From: Ruminiclostridium cellobioparum subsp. termitidis CT1112
GTDB taxonomy: Bacteria > Bacillota > Clostridia > Acetivibrionales > DSM-1351
Direction of reading: 5' to 3'
Assembly: GCF_000350485.1 (NCBI RefSeq)
Contig: NZ_AORV01000061.1
Span: 57,610-121,609, forward strand
Length of the DNA stretch: 64,000 bases
Below, one piece after another: positions 1-8,787 of the stretch (position 1 is the stretch's first letter; every line of letters begins with the position of its first letter). Made by a program: the position numbers and the translations under genes. A model generated the notes under the pieces. That model worked only from the letters and a program-made list of their open reading frames with translations, searched no databases and was not told the DNA's origin.

Positions 1-669
1 CCTTATAAACTGGGTTAAAACACGTTCATCATTGGCACTGACCCCGGGGCCATAGGTCATTGATATCCTGGCTATCTTCGCATTGACATTTTCATAGTTC
101 TTGTATGCAAAGCAAAGAGTTTCCCCGATCCGCTTGGCCTCCGAGTATATGGATCTGATGTTCACGGGTGAACACAGTCCTGGGAACTCCTCACGGGTGG
201 GTATGTTATCCGCATCAGGCTCCCCGTACACTTCCGATGAACTCATATACAGAAAATCTGCATTGTTTACCCTGGCCTTCTGAAGCAGCTTTTCTGCGAC
301 CACCGTATTCAAATGTATTGTATCCAGATAATTTCTTAGAAATTTGCCCGGCTGTGCATATGTGGCCCCATGGATGATATAGTCGGCTTTCTGCAGCATA
401 TCCAGCGAGTCGGGCAAATTCAGATCCAGCGGATGAAATCTGTAATTGCTATCAAACACTTCGCTTAAGGCCTTATTGGGAGTGCTTCTGCTGACGGCCT
501 CAATATTTATGCCTGTATCGTTTACCACATTGGAAATATGAAGCATATATATGAGATAGGTGCCTATGAGGCCGTTAGCCCCTGTTATGAGCACTGTTTT
601 TCCCTTGAGAGGTGTTAAATCAATTCGTTCAATATATTCCCTGCAGTCCTGTTCCATATATTTATCCAA
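1..669 (-). CDS. NAD-dependent sugar epimerase/dehydratase, 3' end beyond window
   Basis: The reverse strand is open from the window edge to a TTG start that has an AAGGGGG ribosome site 7 nt upstream; an in-frame ATG at 657 is an alternative start. The visible N-terminal part is an extended SDR Rossmann protein: after a short lead comes KTVLITGANGLIGTYL (the GxxGxxG nucleotide-binding loop), then a DLN strand end and a Ser-rich strand MSSSEVYGEP near residue 130, as in UDP-glucuronate decarboxylase and dTDP-glucose dehydratase relatives. The catalytic YxxxK appears as YSEAK. It probably makes or modifies a nucleotide sugar. It follows the E1 beta gene by 14 nt and is the last visible gene of a leftward polysaccharide operon. 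The substrate cannot be told from the fragment. Confidence 0.85.
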   Translation of the reverse strand, partial: MDKYMEQDCREYIERIDLTPLKGKTVLITGANGLIGTYLIYMLHISNVVNDTGINIEAVSRSTPNKALSEVFDSNYRFHPLDLNLPDSLDMLQKADYIIHGATYAQPGKFLRNYLDTIHLNTVVAEKLLQKARVNNADFLYMSSSEVYGEPDADNIPTREEFPGLCSPVNIRSIYSEAKRIGETLCFAYKNYENVNAKIARISMTYGPGVSANDERVLTQFIR

Positions 670-683
670 AGCATGTTCCCCCT

Positions 684-1724
684 TTATTTCAGAATCCCCC
701 TGACTGCGTCGCATATGGTCTCGGAATCCGGATAGTATGCCTTTTCCAGTACATCGCTGGTGGGCGTCGGACAATCCGGACAGCAAACTCTGACAATAGG
801 CTCCTTCAAATAGTTCAATGCCTTTTCAGATACTATTGCGGCTATCTCTGAGGCTGCCCCTCCGGTTCTTGGGCCGGTGTCGGTTATTATTAGCCTGCCG
901 GTCTTTGCCAGGGATTCAAAAATGACTTCCTCATCGATAGGCTTGATGGTTCTAAGGTCAATGACCTCGGCCGATATATTTTCAGCCTCAAGCTTCCTGG
1001 CAGCCTTCAGTGCTTCGATAACCATATAGGATATGGCCACTATGGTTACGCTGCTGCCCTTTTTTCTTACCGCACCCTTTCCGAAAGGTATGGAATAAAG
1101 GGTATCGGGAACCTTACCCATGGTTTTATACAACCACCTGTGTTCTACAAAAAGGACCGGGTTGTTATCAATTATGCTTGAGATCATTAGTCCCTTGGCA
1201 TCATATGGCGTTGCGGGCACAGCTATTTTTAGTCCGGGCACATTCATAAGCATACCCTGGATACACTGGGAATGCTGTGCACCCGACCCCCAACCTCTGG
1301 CGCTGATAGTGCGGACCACCAGCGGCACGCTGACCGCTCCTCCCGTCATATAACTCCACTTTGCCGCATGATTTACCAGCTGATCAAAAGACAGCAGGAG
1401 GAAATCCATGCGGGCATGCACCAGGACAGGCCTCAGACCGGCCATGGCAGCACCGGAGGCAATGCCGGTCAGAGAGTTCTCGGCAATGGGTGTATCAAAT
1501 ACCCGGTGTCTTCCGTACTTTTCATGCAAGCCCTTTGTTGTACCAAAGACCCCTGAGACATCATCAATGCCTTCTCCCATGATGAAAACCCGGGAATCCC
1601 TGTCCATGGATTGATCCAGAGCCTCGTAAAGCGCATCCTTATATGATATGATCCTTCCGGACTGTGATTCATCGTCTATAATAAATTTATCCTGCTTTTC
1701 AACCTCAATTGTCGTCCAGGGCAT
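684..1724 (-). CDS. ThDP-dependent 2-oxoacid dehydrogenase E1, beta subunit
   Basis: The 346-residue protein has the transketolase pyrimidine-binding domain (YKDALYEALDQSM, then FIMGEGIDDVSGVFGTTKGL with the conserved Glu that activates ThDP) and a C-terminal transketolase domain (ISAEVIDLRTIKPID). This matches PdhB/AcoB-type beta subunits, which pair with an alpha subunit in an alpha2beta2 E1 that decarboxylates a 2-oxoacid. The start has AGGAGG 8 nt upstream. The alpha gene is just upstream on the same strand. No E2 lipoyl transferase or E3 is visible, and the neighbours are nucleotide-sugar and glycosyltransferase genes, so the enzyme probably serves surface-glycan synthesis rather than central metabolism; that is inference. 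Confidence 0.88.
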   Translation of the reverse strand: MPWTTIEVEKQDKFIIDDESQSGRIISYKDALYEALDQSMDRDSRVFIMGEGIDDVSGVFGTTKGLHEKYGRHRVFDTPIAENSLTGIASGAAMAGLRPVLVHARMDFLLLSFDQLVNHAAKWSYMTGGAVSVPLVVRTISARGWGSGAQHSQCIQGMLMNVPGLKIAVPATPYDAKGLMISSIIDNNPVLFVEHRWLYKTMGKVPDTLYSIPFGKGAVRKKGSSVTIVAISYMVIEALKAARKLEAENISAEVIDLRTIKPIDEEVIFESLAKTGRLIITDTGPRTGGAASEIAAIVSEKALNYLKEPIVRVCCPDCPTPTSDVLEKAYYPDSETICDAVRGILK

Positions 1725-1843
1725 TATAAGACCTCCTAACTATGATATCTAACCGGCTGATGCATTCCATATTTTATTTACATATGGTCAGGTCGTAACT
1801 ATGGGGCTGCCTCGTCCTTTGCCAGCCGGCTGCCTGTGTCACA

Positions 1844-2812
1844 TCATCCTGCATAAACAAAATCCAGAAGCTCTTTGGGCTCAGGTTTGGGTGAATTGAC
1901 TGCAAACTCAAAGGCTTCATTTACCAGCCTTTCAATCTCGCTGTTAATATTATCTTCAAATGCTTTATTAAGGAGACCTGTATCATAGAGATAGTTTGTA
2001 TACCATCTGATGGGGCATTTTGACAGCCAGTAGTCATACTCACTTTGTGATCTTTGACCCTCTCCCACATCATTGACCGTCCCGATATGTCCTTTCCATC
2101 TATAGGTCACACATTCCAGCAGTGTGGGCCCCTCCCCTTTTCTGCACCTTTCAATGGCATCGGCGGCATATTCGGACACTTTTACAACATCATTCCCGTC
2201 TATCTGATAACCGGGAATACCATAGCTTTCGGCCCACCTGTATATATTGTCCCCGGGATGTCTGGCAGACTGGTGGGAATTTATTGCATACGCATTATTC
2301 TCGCATATATAAACAGCGGGCAGCTTCTTTAAAGAAGCAAAATTCAGGCTCTCGTGAAAAGTACCTTCATCGACGGCACCGTCCCCGAAAAAAACCGCAC
2401 TTACCTTTCCATCCCCTGAAATTTTGGAAGCAAGAGCAGTTCCTGTTCCCAGCGGGATACTTCCGCCAACAATGGCTGTTGACCCAAGTATTCCCACCTC
2501 GGGAGCCATCAGATGCATCGATCCCCCTCTTCCTGAGGAGCACCCGGTCCTTCTCAGGTATAATTCAGCAAACATTTTATTTATATCACCGCCCTTGGCT
2601 ATATATTGAGCGTGACTTCTGTGTGTTCCGAAAACATAATCCTCCCTGCGGAGGTTTGCACACACTCCTGCCGATATGGCCTCCTGACCGATTGACAAGT
2701 GAATAGGCGTTTTCATTTCATCATTTTTATACTCGCTGTCAATCTTGAATTCCACTTTTCTGATTGTCAGCATAATTCTATATAATTCAAGAAGTTTTTC
2801 TTTCTCCAGCAT
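1844..2812 (-). CDS. ThDP-dependent 2-oxoacid dehydrogenase E1, alpha subunit
   Basis: About 322 residues with the classical E1 alpha layout. HLSIGQEAISAGVCANL lies near the N-terminus, GGSMHLM follows, and the ThDP/Mg motif begins GDGAVDEGTFHESLNF and closes with ENN near residue 175. THRSHAQYIAKG is the usual active-site histidine segment. The start is taken at the ATG behind AAAGGAG; a TTG one codon earlier is also possible. It is encoded directly upstream of the beta subunit with a 119-nt gap in which I see nothing else. Family knowledge: alpha and beta together form the decarboxylating E1 component. The acyl acceptor in this locus is unknown because no lipoyl-domain protein is encoded nearby. 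Confidence 0.88.
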   Translation of the reverse strand: MLEKEKLLELYRIMLTIRKVEFKIDSEYKNDEMKTPIHLSIGQEAISAGVCANLRREDYVFGTHRSHAQYIAKGGDINKMFAELYLRRTGCSSGRGGSMHLMAPEVGILGSTAIVGGSIPLGTGTALASKISGDGKVSAVFFGDGAVDEGTFHESLNFASLKKLPAVYICENNAYAINSHQSARHPGDNIYRWAESYGIPGYQIDGNDVVKVSEYAADAIERCRKGEGPTLLECVTYRWKGHIGTVNDVGEGQRSQSEYDYWLSKCPIRWYTNYLYDTGLLNKAFEDNINSEIERLVNEAFEFAVNSPKPEPKELLDFVYAG

Positions 2813-2865
2813 CAAAATACTCCTTTCACATTTGCCAAATAAACTATATGTCTCTGGTTTCCAGC

Positions 2866-3777
2866 CTAATATAACAGCTTTACGGCACTCTTATCCCAAT
2901 CCTTGAGTTCACTTATAGCCAGTGAAACGTTTGAATAGCCGTTGCCTATAAGGCAATCGCATCTGGCCGCCAGCCATGTATCCTTAATGATTTCCAGTCC
3001 TTTCCTCGCCCTGTCTTCATATTCCTGAAAGTGGGAACCCGGCCCCCGCTGCAGAACCCTTCTGCAATCTGTGTTAATAATATTTCCCGGATACATCTCC
3101 GAGTACTGTTCCAGAATGTCACTGCAATCTGTCAAAAGAAACAGTTTTGCATCCGGATTAATTCTCAATTGTTTGTTAATCTCATAGGGGTACTGTTTAT
3201 TGAGTTCAAACAGATATTCAACCTCCACAACCTTGTCACTTCCGCGGATATGTACTGCTATAAGCGTATTCCCTCTCATATGGGACTCGTAGAACTCATC
3301 TATTTCATCAGAAACCGGCTGCTGAAGCCTGATATATTTTTTCAGCATGGCACCGTATAAATATCTGGAAATAAATCCGTACATAGGGTGCTTCTCAATC
3401 CAGTACATCATATTTTCAGGTTCAATGAAGCAGTTTTGAACAACCACATCCGCATCACAATCCATAATATCCTCAAGAGTAATTTCCGTATTATAAAATA
3501 AGCCCTCTTCCCGGAGATTGTCACTCCTCCACACCTTTGGGAAGTAGGTAAACTTCTGGTTTTCAAGATCATTTATACTATAGGGCGACACCGGCCGGAA
3601 AAACTGCCCGAAGGCATCCGCACTGTCATCAAGGCTGTACATACAGTTTTTCCCCCAGTAGACAACCGGTATCCTTCCCGATATTTCAGCAAAATACAAT
3701 TGAGTCAGCACATGGTGCATATCAAACCAGAACCCATTACCCGTGGACTTAATTAACATAAATTTGCGCAACTGCAT
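2866..3777 (-). CDS. O-fucosyltransferase-like glycosyltransferase
   Basis: A roughly 303-residue cytoplasmic protein without clear membrane segments. The central VHIRGSDK resembles the HxRxxDK nucleotide-sugar-binding motif of GT23/NodZ and peptide O-fucosyltransferase relatives. The C-terminal LIGNGYSNVSLAISEL resembles the conserved Ser-Asn segment of the same fold. These enzymes usually use GDP-fucose, which fits the adjacent GDP-mannose pyrophosphorylase gene, but no GDP-fucose synthase is visible here. The start is taken at the ATG with GGAGG 5 nt upstream; the GTG four codons earlier overlaps that ribosome site. It lies between manC and the E1 alpha gene in one operon. The family call is reasonable; donor and acceptor are not known. 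Confidence 0.6.
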   Translation of the reverse strand: MQLRKFMLIKSTGNGFWFDMHHVLTQLYFAEISGRIPVVYWGKNCMYSLDDSADAFGQFFRPVSPYSINDLENQKFTYFPKVWRSDNLREEGLFYNTEITLEDIMDCDADVVVQNCFIEPENMMYWIEKHPMYGFISRYLYGAMLKKYIRLQQPVSDEIDEFYESHMRGNTLIAVHIRGSDKVVEVEYLFELNKQYPYEINKQLRINPDAKLFLLTDCSDILEQYSEMYPGNIINTDCRRVLQRGPGSHFQEYEDRARKGLEIIKDTWLAARCDCLIGNGYSNVSLAISELKDWDKSAVKLLY

Positions 3778-3821
3778 ACCATCCTCCACTACGATGTAAT
3801 TTCAAGCCAGACTGTTATTTG

Positions 3822-4895
3822 CTATAAAAGGTTCTCATACCCATTCTGCTTTAATAATTCCACAAGGCCTTTCACATCCTGGGCCCTTTCACGGGGACAA
3901 ACAATAATAGCATCTTTTGTATTCGCCACAATAAGATTGTCAACTCCTACAGTTGTTACAAGTGCACCGTCACTGAATATTATCGAATTGCCGGTATCGA
4001 CTCCCAGATGCTTTCCCTTTGTTTTATTTCCGTTCCCATCTGTCTTAAAGGTTTTGGATAATGAATCAAGACTACCGATATCATCCCAGTCAAATAGTCC
4101 TTTTATTACATAAATACAGTCGATCTTTTCAAGGACGCCATTATCAAAAGATATATTTGGTATTTTATTATATGCTTCGTCAAGATATCTGTTACCGTTA
4201 GAGCGGCTTGAATTATCCACTGCCCAGCTGATATTCCTGTCATGCTCGGGTAAAAACCGCCTTATACTGCCAATAATCGCATCCAGACTGCCTACCAATA
4301 TGCCCCCGTTCCAAAGGAATTCTCCCGATTCAAAAAATTTTTTTGCAGTTTCAATATCAGGCTTTTCAATAAACCTTTGAACTGTCATAACCCTTTCGTC
4401 GTCACCTCTTTCGGTATCAATCTGGATATACCCGTAGCCGGTTGCAGGATAGGTAGGAGTTATACCCACAACTACAAGGGATTTTGTTTTATCTGCCGTA
4501 TCATATGCCATTTCTATTGCCTCCTTGTATCCTTTCCGGTCAGTAACATAGCCATCGGCAGGAACAAAACAGACCAGGCCCTCTCCAAATCTCTTTTTTA
4601 AGGTGACGGCGGCATACTCGATACATGCTGCGGTATTTTTCTTTTGAGGCTCAAGTATAATATTTTTACGGGGTATTAATTTTTTTACGGTACTGAGGGT
4701 TATATTTTTTAGGCGTTTATCTGTTACTATAAAACAATGGTCGGCAGGAACAGTCTCACATAAGCGCTCAATAGTTTGTACCAGCATACAGCTGCCGTCA
4801 TCGACGCTTATAAACTGTTTTGGCCTCACCTCTCTTGAAATGGGCCATAATCTGGTGCCTGAACCTCCCGACATTATAACAACGAATCTTTCCAT
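3822..4895 (-). CDS. manC: mannose-1-phosphate guanylyltransferase
   Basis: The 357-residue protein begins MERFVVIMSGGSGTRLWPISR, which carries the GGxGTRLWPxSR nucleotidyltransferase signature, followed by RPKQF. The FIEKP motif near residue 170 and FLWNGGILV near 195 are typical of GDP-mannose pyrophosphorylases. It converts mannose-1-phosphate and GTP to GDP-mannose. It is the short form, without the C-terminal phosphomannose isomerase domain of bifunctional ManC. It heads the leftward polysaccharide operon, with only 44 nt to the next gene, and supplies GDP-activated sugar for the neighbouring glycosyltransferase. Its promoter must lie in the intergenic stretch shared with the divergent histidine kinase gene. 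Confidence 0.9.
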   Translation of the reverse strand: MERFVVIMSGGSGTRLWPISREVRPKQFISVDDGSCMLVQTIERLCETVPADHCFIVTDKRLKNITLSTVKKLIPRKNIILEPQKKNTAACIEYAAVTLKKRFGEGLVCFVPADGYVTDRKGYKEAIEMAYDTADKTKSLVVVGITPTYPATGYGYIQIDTERGDDERVMTVQRFIEKPDIETAKKFFESGEFLWNGGILVGSLDAIIGSIRRFLPEHDRNISWAVDNSSRSNGNRYLDEAYNKIPNISFDNGVLEKIDCIYVIKGLFDWDDIGSLDSLSKTFKTDGNGNKTKGKHLGVDTGNSIIFSDGALVTTVGVDNLIVANTKDAIIVCPRERAQDVKGLVELLKQNGYENLL

Positions 4896-5012
4896 TTAAA
4901 TCATTCTCCAAAATAATATCGTTTTAGTCTATCTTATGTAGCGTCCTATATTGAGGTTCTTATTATTTTAATTTTTATGTAAACCAGCATGGCCCCTAAT
5001 ACTTGAAATCAC

Positions 5013-5040
5013 TTTGAAATGGCCCTTTTTAACATATAAT
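5013..5040 (+). promoter_or_regulatory. candidate promoter of the histidine kinase gene
   Basis: TTTGAA and a perfect TATAAT are 16 nt apart, in the divergent manC/kinase gap. The rest of the 180-nt gap shows no other clear structure. Confidence 0.45.
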
Positions 5041-5078
5041 AAGACTGCATATTACCTTGTTGTGAAAAATACAGATGC

Positions 5079-6200
5079 TTGGTAAAATATTTGTATGATA
5101 TCCAGTCGACTTTACCTGGAGATATGGCGGTTCATATGATTGAATTAGTTGATAAGGCAGTTATTTTTATAGCTTGTGTGATATTGTATATAATTGATGC
5201 AGGCGATGCCGCAAGCGTCATTCCCGTAATTGTAAGCCTGACCCTTTCAGCCCTGAACAGTTACTTTGATAAAAGGCAGTTCAGGATTATAGCTTTTTCA
5301 GGCTATATATTACTATGTCAGTTTGCACCGGAGTTTTTGGTATTTGTTCCGGTACTCTTTTATGATATTTTTGCTGCAAGGGAGCAATTGCTTGCCCTGG
5401 CGGCATTCATCCCCTTCATCACACATAATTATATACACTCGAATACCTTGTTTCCTGCAGTGGTAGTCCTTTCTGCTTTTTCATACCTGCTGAAATTCCG
5501 CACGTTTAACTTTAAAAATATCAGAAAGCAGTATATGATCCTGAGAGACACTTCAAAGGAACGCTCACTTCTTCTGGAAAAGAAAAATAATGAATTGATG
5601 GAAAAACAGGATTATGAAATCAACATGGCCACTCTTAATGAAAGAAACAGAATCGCTATGGAGATCCACGATAATGTGGGACACCTGCTTTCAAGATGTC
5701 TTCTTCAGCTGGGAGCTCTAATGGCCGTAAATAAAGAGGATAGCCTGAAGGAAAACCTATCTTCAATCAAAAATACACTTTCCCAGGCGATGGACAGCAT
5801 CAGGCGCAGTGTACACAATCTCCATGATGAGTCCATAGATCTCCGCACACAGATCACCGGACTGGTAGATAATTTTAAATTCTGCCCCATATCCCTGGAT
5901 TATGATATTACCGGAACAGTTGATAAAAGGTTGAAGTATTGCCTGATAGCCATTGTCAAGGAAGCCCTGTCAAATATTATCAAGCATTCAAATGCCACAG
6001 AGGCAACAGTGACCTTGAGGGAACACCCCGCCCTTTACCAGCTTATTATCCAGGATAATGGAAGCGTAACCGGCTATAACCTTGAGAACGGTATAGGTTT
6101 AAGTAATATTTCCGAGAGGGTTAAAGCCTTTAACGCCAATATTGACATAAATACGGACAACGGCTTTAAAATATTTATATCAATACCCAAATGGAACTGA
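5079..6200 (+). CDS. NarL-type sensor histidine kinase
   Basis: The N-terminal 140 residues contain several hydrophobic segments (for example VIFIACVILYIIDA and FLVFVPVLFYDIFAA), so the sensor part is membrane-embedded. A short coiled region leads to a HisKA_3 dimerisation box with the phosphoacceptor in AMEIHDNVGHLLS near residue 196. The C-terminal HATPase has an N box (VKEALSNIIKHSNA) and a G box (ENGIGLSNI). It should phosphorylate the response regulator encoded next. The start is uncertain: the TTG at 5079 lacks a good ribosome site, and ATG codons at 5124 and 5136 sit near a GGAG. The pair lies between two polysaccharide operons and may regulate them; that is inference. Confidence 0.88.
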   Translation: MVKYLYDIQSTLPGDMAVHMIELVDKAVIFIACVILYIIDAGDAASVIPVIVSLTLSALNSYFDKRQFRIIAFSGYILLCQFAPEFLVFVPVLFYDIFAAREQLLALAAFIPFITHNYIHSNTLFPAVVVLSAFSYLLKFRTFNFKNIRKQYMILRDTSKERSLLLEKKNNELMEKQDYEINMATLNERNRIAMEIHDNVGHLLSRCLLQLGALMAVNKEDSLKENLSSIKNTLSQAMDSIRRSVHNLHDESIDLRTQITGLVDNFKFCPISLDYDITGTVDKRLKYCLIAIVKEALSNIIKHSNATEATVTLREHPALYQLIIQDNGSVTGYNLENGIGLSNISERVKAFNANIDINTDNGFKIFISIPKWN

Positions 6201-6215
6201 TTCTCACATCTTACC

Positions 6216-6262
6216 CGGCTCACGGTAAGAACGTGTAATAATTTCTTTATGTTGTGAGCCGG
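6216..6262. repeat. 9-bp inverted repeat between kinase and regulator genes
   Basis: CCGGCTCAC and its exact complement GTGAGCCGG lie 29 nt apart in the 81-nt gap between the kinase stop and the regulator start. They could form a long-loop hairpin in the mRNA or act as a protein-binding site. There is no T-run, so it is not a terminator. Confidence 0.6.
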
Positions 6263-6281
6263 AAAGGCCAACGGTATTTTA

Positions 6282-6902
6282 ATGAAAGTTTTGGTGGTTG
6301 ATGATGATAAACTTGTTTGCGTTTCTTTAAAGACCATATTGGAGGCAGACCCCGAAATCAGTGTTATAGGCACCGGAAACAACGGGAAACAGGCAATCGA
6401 GCTGTACCGCCGTCTGGAACCGGATATTTTGCTGATAGACATCAGAATGGACACAATGACAGGGCTTGAAGCCGGAGAGGTACTTTTAAAGCAGTATCCA
6501 AATGCCCGCATACTCTATCTTACAACTTTTTTGGATGACGCCTATATAATCAAGGCTCTTAAAATCGGTGCCAAAGGGTACCTCCTGAAGCAGAATTTTG
6601 AAAGTATTGTGCCGGCTCTCAAGGCAGTATATATGGGCCAAAGCGTTTTTGGAGACGAAATCAGCACAAAGCTGCCCGAGCTGTTACATGGCACTGCTTC
6701 GGCTGTTTTCTCAAATTATGACCTCACCGACAGGGAAATCGAACTTCTCGTTCAGATATCAGAGGGCCTTAACAACAGGGAAATCTCTGAAAGCATGCAT
6801 TTGAGTGAAGGAACGGTACGTAATTATATCAGTGTTCTGTTGGAAAAACTCCATCTGAGGGACAGGACCCAGCTGGCGGTTTTTTATTATAAGAACCGTT
6901 AA
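6282..6902 (+). CDS. NarL/FixJ-family response regulator
   Basis: The 206-residue protein has a receiver domain (MKVLVVDDDKLVCVS with the acidic pocket; phosphoacceptor Asp in PDILLIDIRMDT near residue 52; Lys in GAKGYLLK near 104). The C-terminal LuxR-type helix-turn-helix reads LTDREIELLVQISEG then SEGTVRNYIS. It is a DNA-binding transcription factor partnered by the kinase just upstream. The ribosome site is weak (GGAAAGG about 15 nt before the ATG), and the inverted repeat before it might affect translation. Targets are not visible from the sequence. Confidence 0.92.
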   Translation: MKVLVVDDDKLVCVSLKTILEADPEISVIGTGNNGKQAIELYRRLEPDILLIDIRMDTMTGLEAGEVLLKQYPNARILYLTTFLDDAYIIKALKIGAKGYLLKQNFESIVPALKAVYMGQSVFGDEISTKLPELLHGTASAVFSNYDLTDREIELLVQISEGLNNREISESMHLSEGTVRNYISVLLEKLHLRDRTQLAVFYYKNR

Positions 6903-6980
6903 TCTAACAGCAGCCCAACCGGTCAAAAAGGCCTGTTGAGCTGCTTCTGTCAAGGCTGCCGCCCTGTATAGTCTAAATTA

Positions 6981-7026
6981 TCATGGTCATGGTCATGGTC
7001 ATGGTATTGGTATTGGTATTATTATT
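6981..7026. repeat. degenerate hexanucleotide tandem repeat
   Basis: Four copies of TCATGG run directly into two copies of TATTGG and then TATT-ATT-ATT. The array touches the stop codon of the leftward glycosyltransferase. Read on the minus strand it follows the TAA stop, so slippage changes the 3' untranslated region rather than the protein. Confidence 0.9.
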
Positions 7027-8059
7027 TTATCTCACCATAGTTGTTGGAATTTTTGACATAGTAATTAAAGTTTTCTTTGGCCCATTCCTGATTGTATACA
7101 TGATTTTTAACCGATTCCGGGTCATGCATGGAGGCGCAATAGGCCGTTCTCTTTCCTTCCTCTATCTCCTTGAATGTCTCAGTATACTTCCATCCATTTC
7201 TTTTTACAAAGGATTCATTCATATTTGCTCTTTTACTCAGCAGAAAACAGGTATTTACGCTCCTGCTAAGTTTGCAGTATTCCCTGGCCTGACATTCATC
7301 ACACCCGATAAACTGTTTCATATCGATTTCGACGGTAGTCAGGTACCCAACCTTAAAGGAAGTGTAATGGTGCACTCTGGGAGACAGTTCAGCATCGCCA
7401 TATCCATTTTCCTCCGACCAGTATCCAATTTCATTAATGAGTTCAGGTCTCAAGCACTGGAGCTGTCCAGGTACGAAATCCAGATCAACACCTACTGCCG
7501 CATTTTTCAGTTCAAGGTAGTTTATATCTCCCTTAACCCGGGGTATGACAGGGGGCATATATCTGGGATAGGGATCGTCCCTCATTACTCCCAGCACACC
7601 GACTTTGGGAAATGCCTTAAACACCTCCATAAATCTTGATATCCAGTTGTCGGTCTTAATATAAACATCACTGTCAATAGTCATAAAATACTGATTGGGC
7701 TTTCTTTTGGTAAGACTGAGATTTAAAGGATAAATGGGGCCCTGGTTCAACTCGAACCTGGTTTTGGATTTTATACGCTTGTCATTGAGACTCTGGATAT
7801 AATCCCAGGTATTATCTTTGGAATTGCTGTCAATAATATGCAGCTCAAAGTCGTCGTCACATTCAAGAATCCTTGATAGATTCCTTTTTGTAAGACCCAA
7901 ACGGTTCATGGTGACATAGTTTATAAATAAGGGTGGATTATTCTCTGCTTTTCTGTGGGTTTCACTTTCTTCATTACTTTTGTTGAGCAGGTTTCGTGTA
8001 AACTCCTTTACTGTGTCGGTAAAGCTAGTGACATTTTCGTTTACTATTGATTGTTTCAT
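7022..8059 (-). CDS. GT2-family glycosyltransferase with CxxCx5Cx8C motif
   Basis: A 345-residue protein with a GT-A fold: FINYVTMNRLGLTKRNLSRI at the start of the domain near residue 50, HIIDSNSKDNTWDYI, and the metal-binding TIDSDVYI near residue 125. After the catalytic part comes a Cys cluster, GCDECQAREYCKLSRSVNTC, in CxxCx5Cx8C spacing. The same spacing occurs in the paralog 2 kb upstream, which suggests a structural metal site. Compared with the paralog it has about 45 extra N-terminal residues. It is the last gene of the leftward aminosugar operon and should transfer a sugar onto the polysaccharide or a glycoprotein; the specificity is unknown. Confidence 0.82.
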   Translation of the reverse strand: MKQSIVNENVTSFTDTVKEFTRNLLNKSNEESETHRKAENNPPLFINYVTMNRLGLTKRNLSRILECDDDFELHIIDSNSKDNTWDYIQSLNDKRIKSKTRFELNQGPIYPLNLSLTKRKPNQYFMTIDSDVYIKTDNWISRFMEVFKAFPKVGVLGVMRDDPYPRYMPPVIPRVKGDINYLELKNAAVGVDLDFVPGQLQCLRPELINEIGYWSEENGYGDAELSPRVHHYTSFKVGYLTTVEIDMKQFIGCDECQAREYCKLSRSVNTCFLLSKRANMNESFVKRNGWKYTETFKEIEEGKRTAYCASMHDPESVKNHVYNQEWAKENFNYYVKNSNNYGEIK

Positions 8060-8115
8060 ATTTTCAATTCCCTTCTACATATTTTGCGTTAATCTAATCC
8101 AGTGGTCTGTGACTT

Positions 8116-8787
8116 TTAGGTGTTACAGACTACTGTTACAGGTTGATGAAATTTTACGGGTTTTGCAGGTACTCCAACAGCAGTACAATTATCAGGAATA
8201 TCTTTGGTTACTACCGCCCCCGCCCCTATGATGCTCCAGCTTCCGACGCTCCTTTGAGGAATAATGTCGGCTTTTGAGCCTATTTCACAACCATCGCCTA
8301 TACTTACATTTCCTGATAGAGTAACATTCCAGTACAACGAAGAGAAATCACCTATAACCACATCATGCCCAATCCCGCAGCCGGGATTGATAGATACATG
8401 ATTTCCGATTTTTATATTTACAGATATAAAAGAATTACAGCAAATGACATTTCCATGCCCCATCTCAACAAATTTGCCAATTTTAGCATCCGGGTGTATT
8501 AAATTAATATAATTCAAGCCATATCCGGATATTTTTCCAACAACTGAATATTTTGCCCTGGGATTTCCTATGGCACATATTGCAGCAACTTTGTTTGACC
8601 CGTTTTTCTCAAGCCACTCAAAGCCTCCCAATACCTGGTTTGAATTTATTATCGTCCCATGTTTCTCGACTGTCTCATCCACATAACCCAGAAGGTTCCA
8701 GGTTTTTTTGTCCATATTAATGTCATCTATGAGCTGTGCCACTTCTCTTCCAAAGTTGCCTGCTCCTATAATAACTATATCTTTCAT
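8116..8787 (-). CDS. NeuD/PglD-type sugar O/N-acyltransferase
   Basis: The 223-residue protein opens with a Rossmann-like MKDIVIIGAGNFGREVAQLI and ends with a left-handed beta-helix of hexapeptide repeats (for example INPGCGIGHDVVIGDFSSL and GAGAVVTKDIPDNC). This is the NeuD/PglD architecture, which transfers acetyl groups to amino sugars. Its start overlaps the stop of the aminotransferase gene by 4 nt, so the two are translationally coupled. With rfbA/rfbB nearby, acylation of a dTDP-4-amino-4,6-dideoxyhexose made by that aminotransferase is the natural reading. The last codons and stop have a near-identical copy 5 kb away, after rfbB. Confidence 0.85.
   Translation of the reverse strand: MKDIVIIGAGNFGREVAQLIDDINMDKKTWNLLGYVDETVEKHGTIINSNQVLGGFEWLEKNGSNKVAAICAIGNPRAKYSVVGKISGYGLNYINLIHPDAKIGKFVEMGHGNVICCNSFISVNIKIGNHVSINPGCGIGHDVVIGDFSSLYWNVTLSGNVSIGDGCEIGSKADIIPQRSVGSWSIIGAGAVVTKDIPDNCTAVGVPAKPVKFHQPVTVVCNT

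Noticed and set aside
2122..2706. A 194-codon plus-strand frame opposite the E1 alpha gene
   Set aside because: It is a shadow of a clearly conserved coding strand.
5079..6902. Two-component pair as the missing partner of the agr locus
   Set aside because: The regulator is NarL-type with its own kinase, not AgrA/LytTR, and it lies 10 kb away in a polysaccharide locus.
6981..7026. Short repeats considered as a CRISPR array
   Set aside because: The unit is 6 bp with no spacers; it is a simple tandem repeat.
6983..7639. Long plus-strand reading frame opposite the glycosyltransferase
   Set aside because: It is the complement of a well-supported GT2 gene and lacks a ribosome site; its start is in the tandem repeat.
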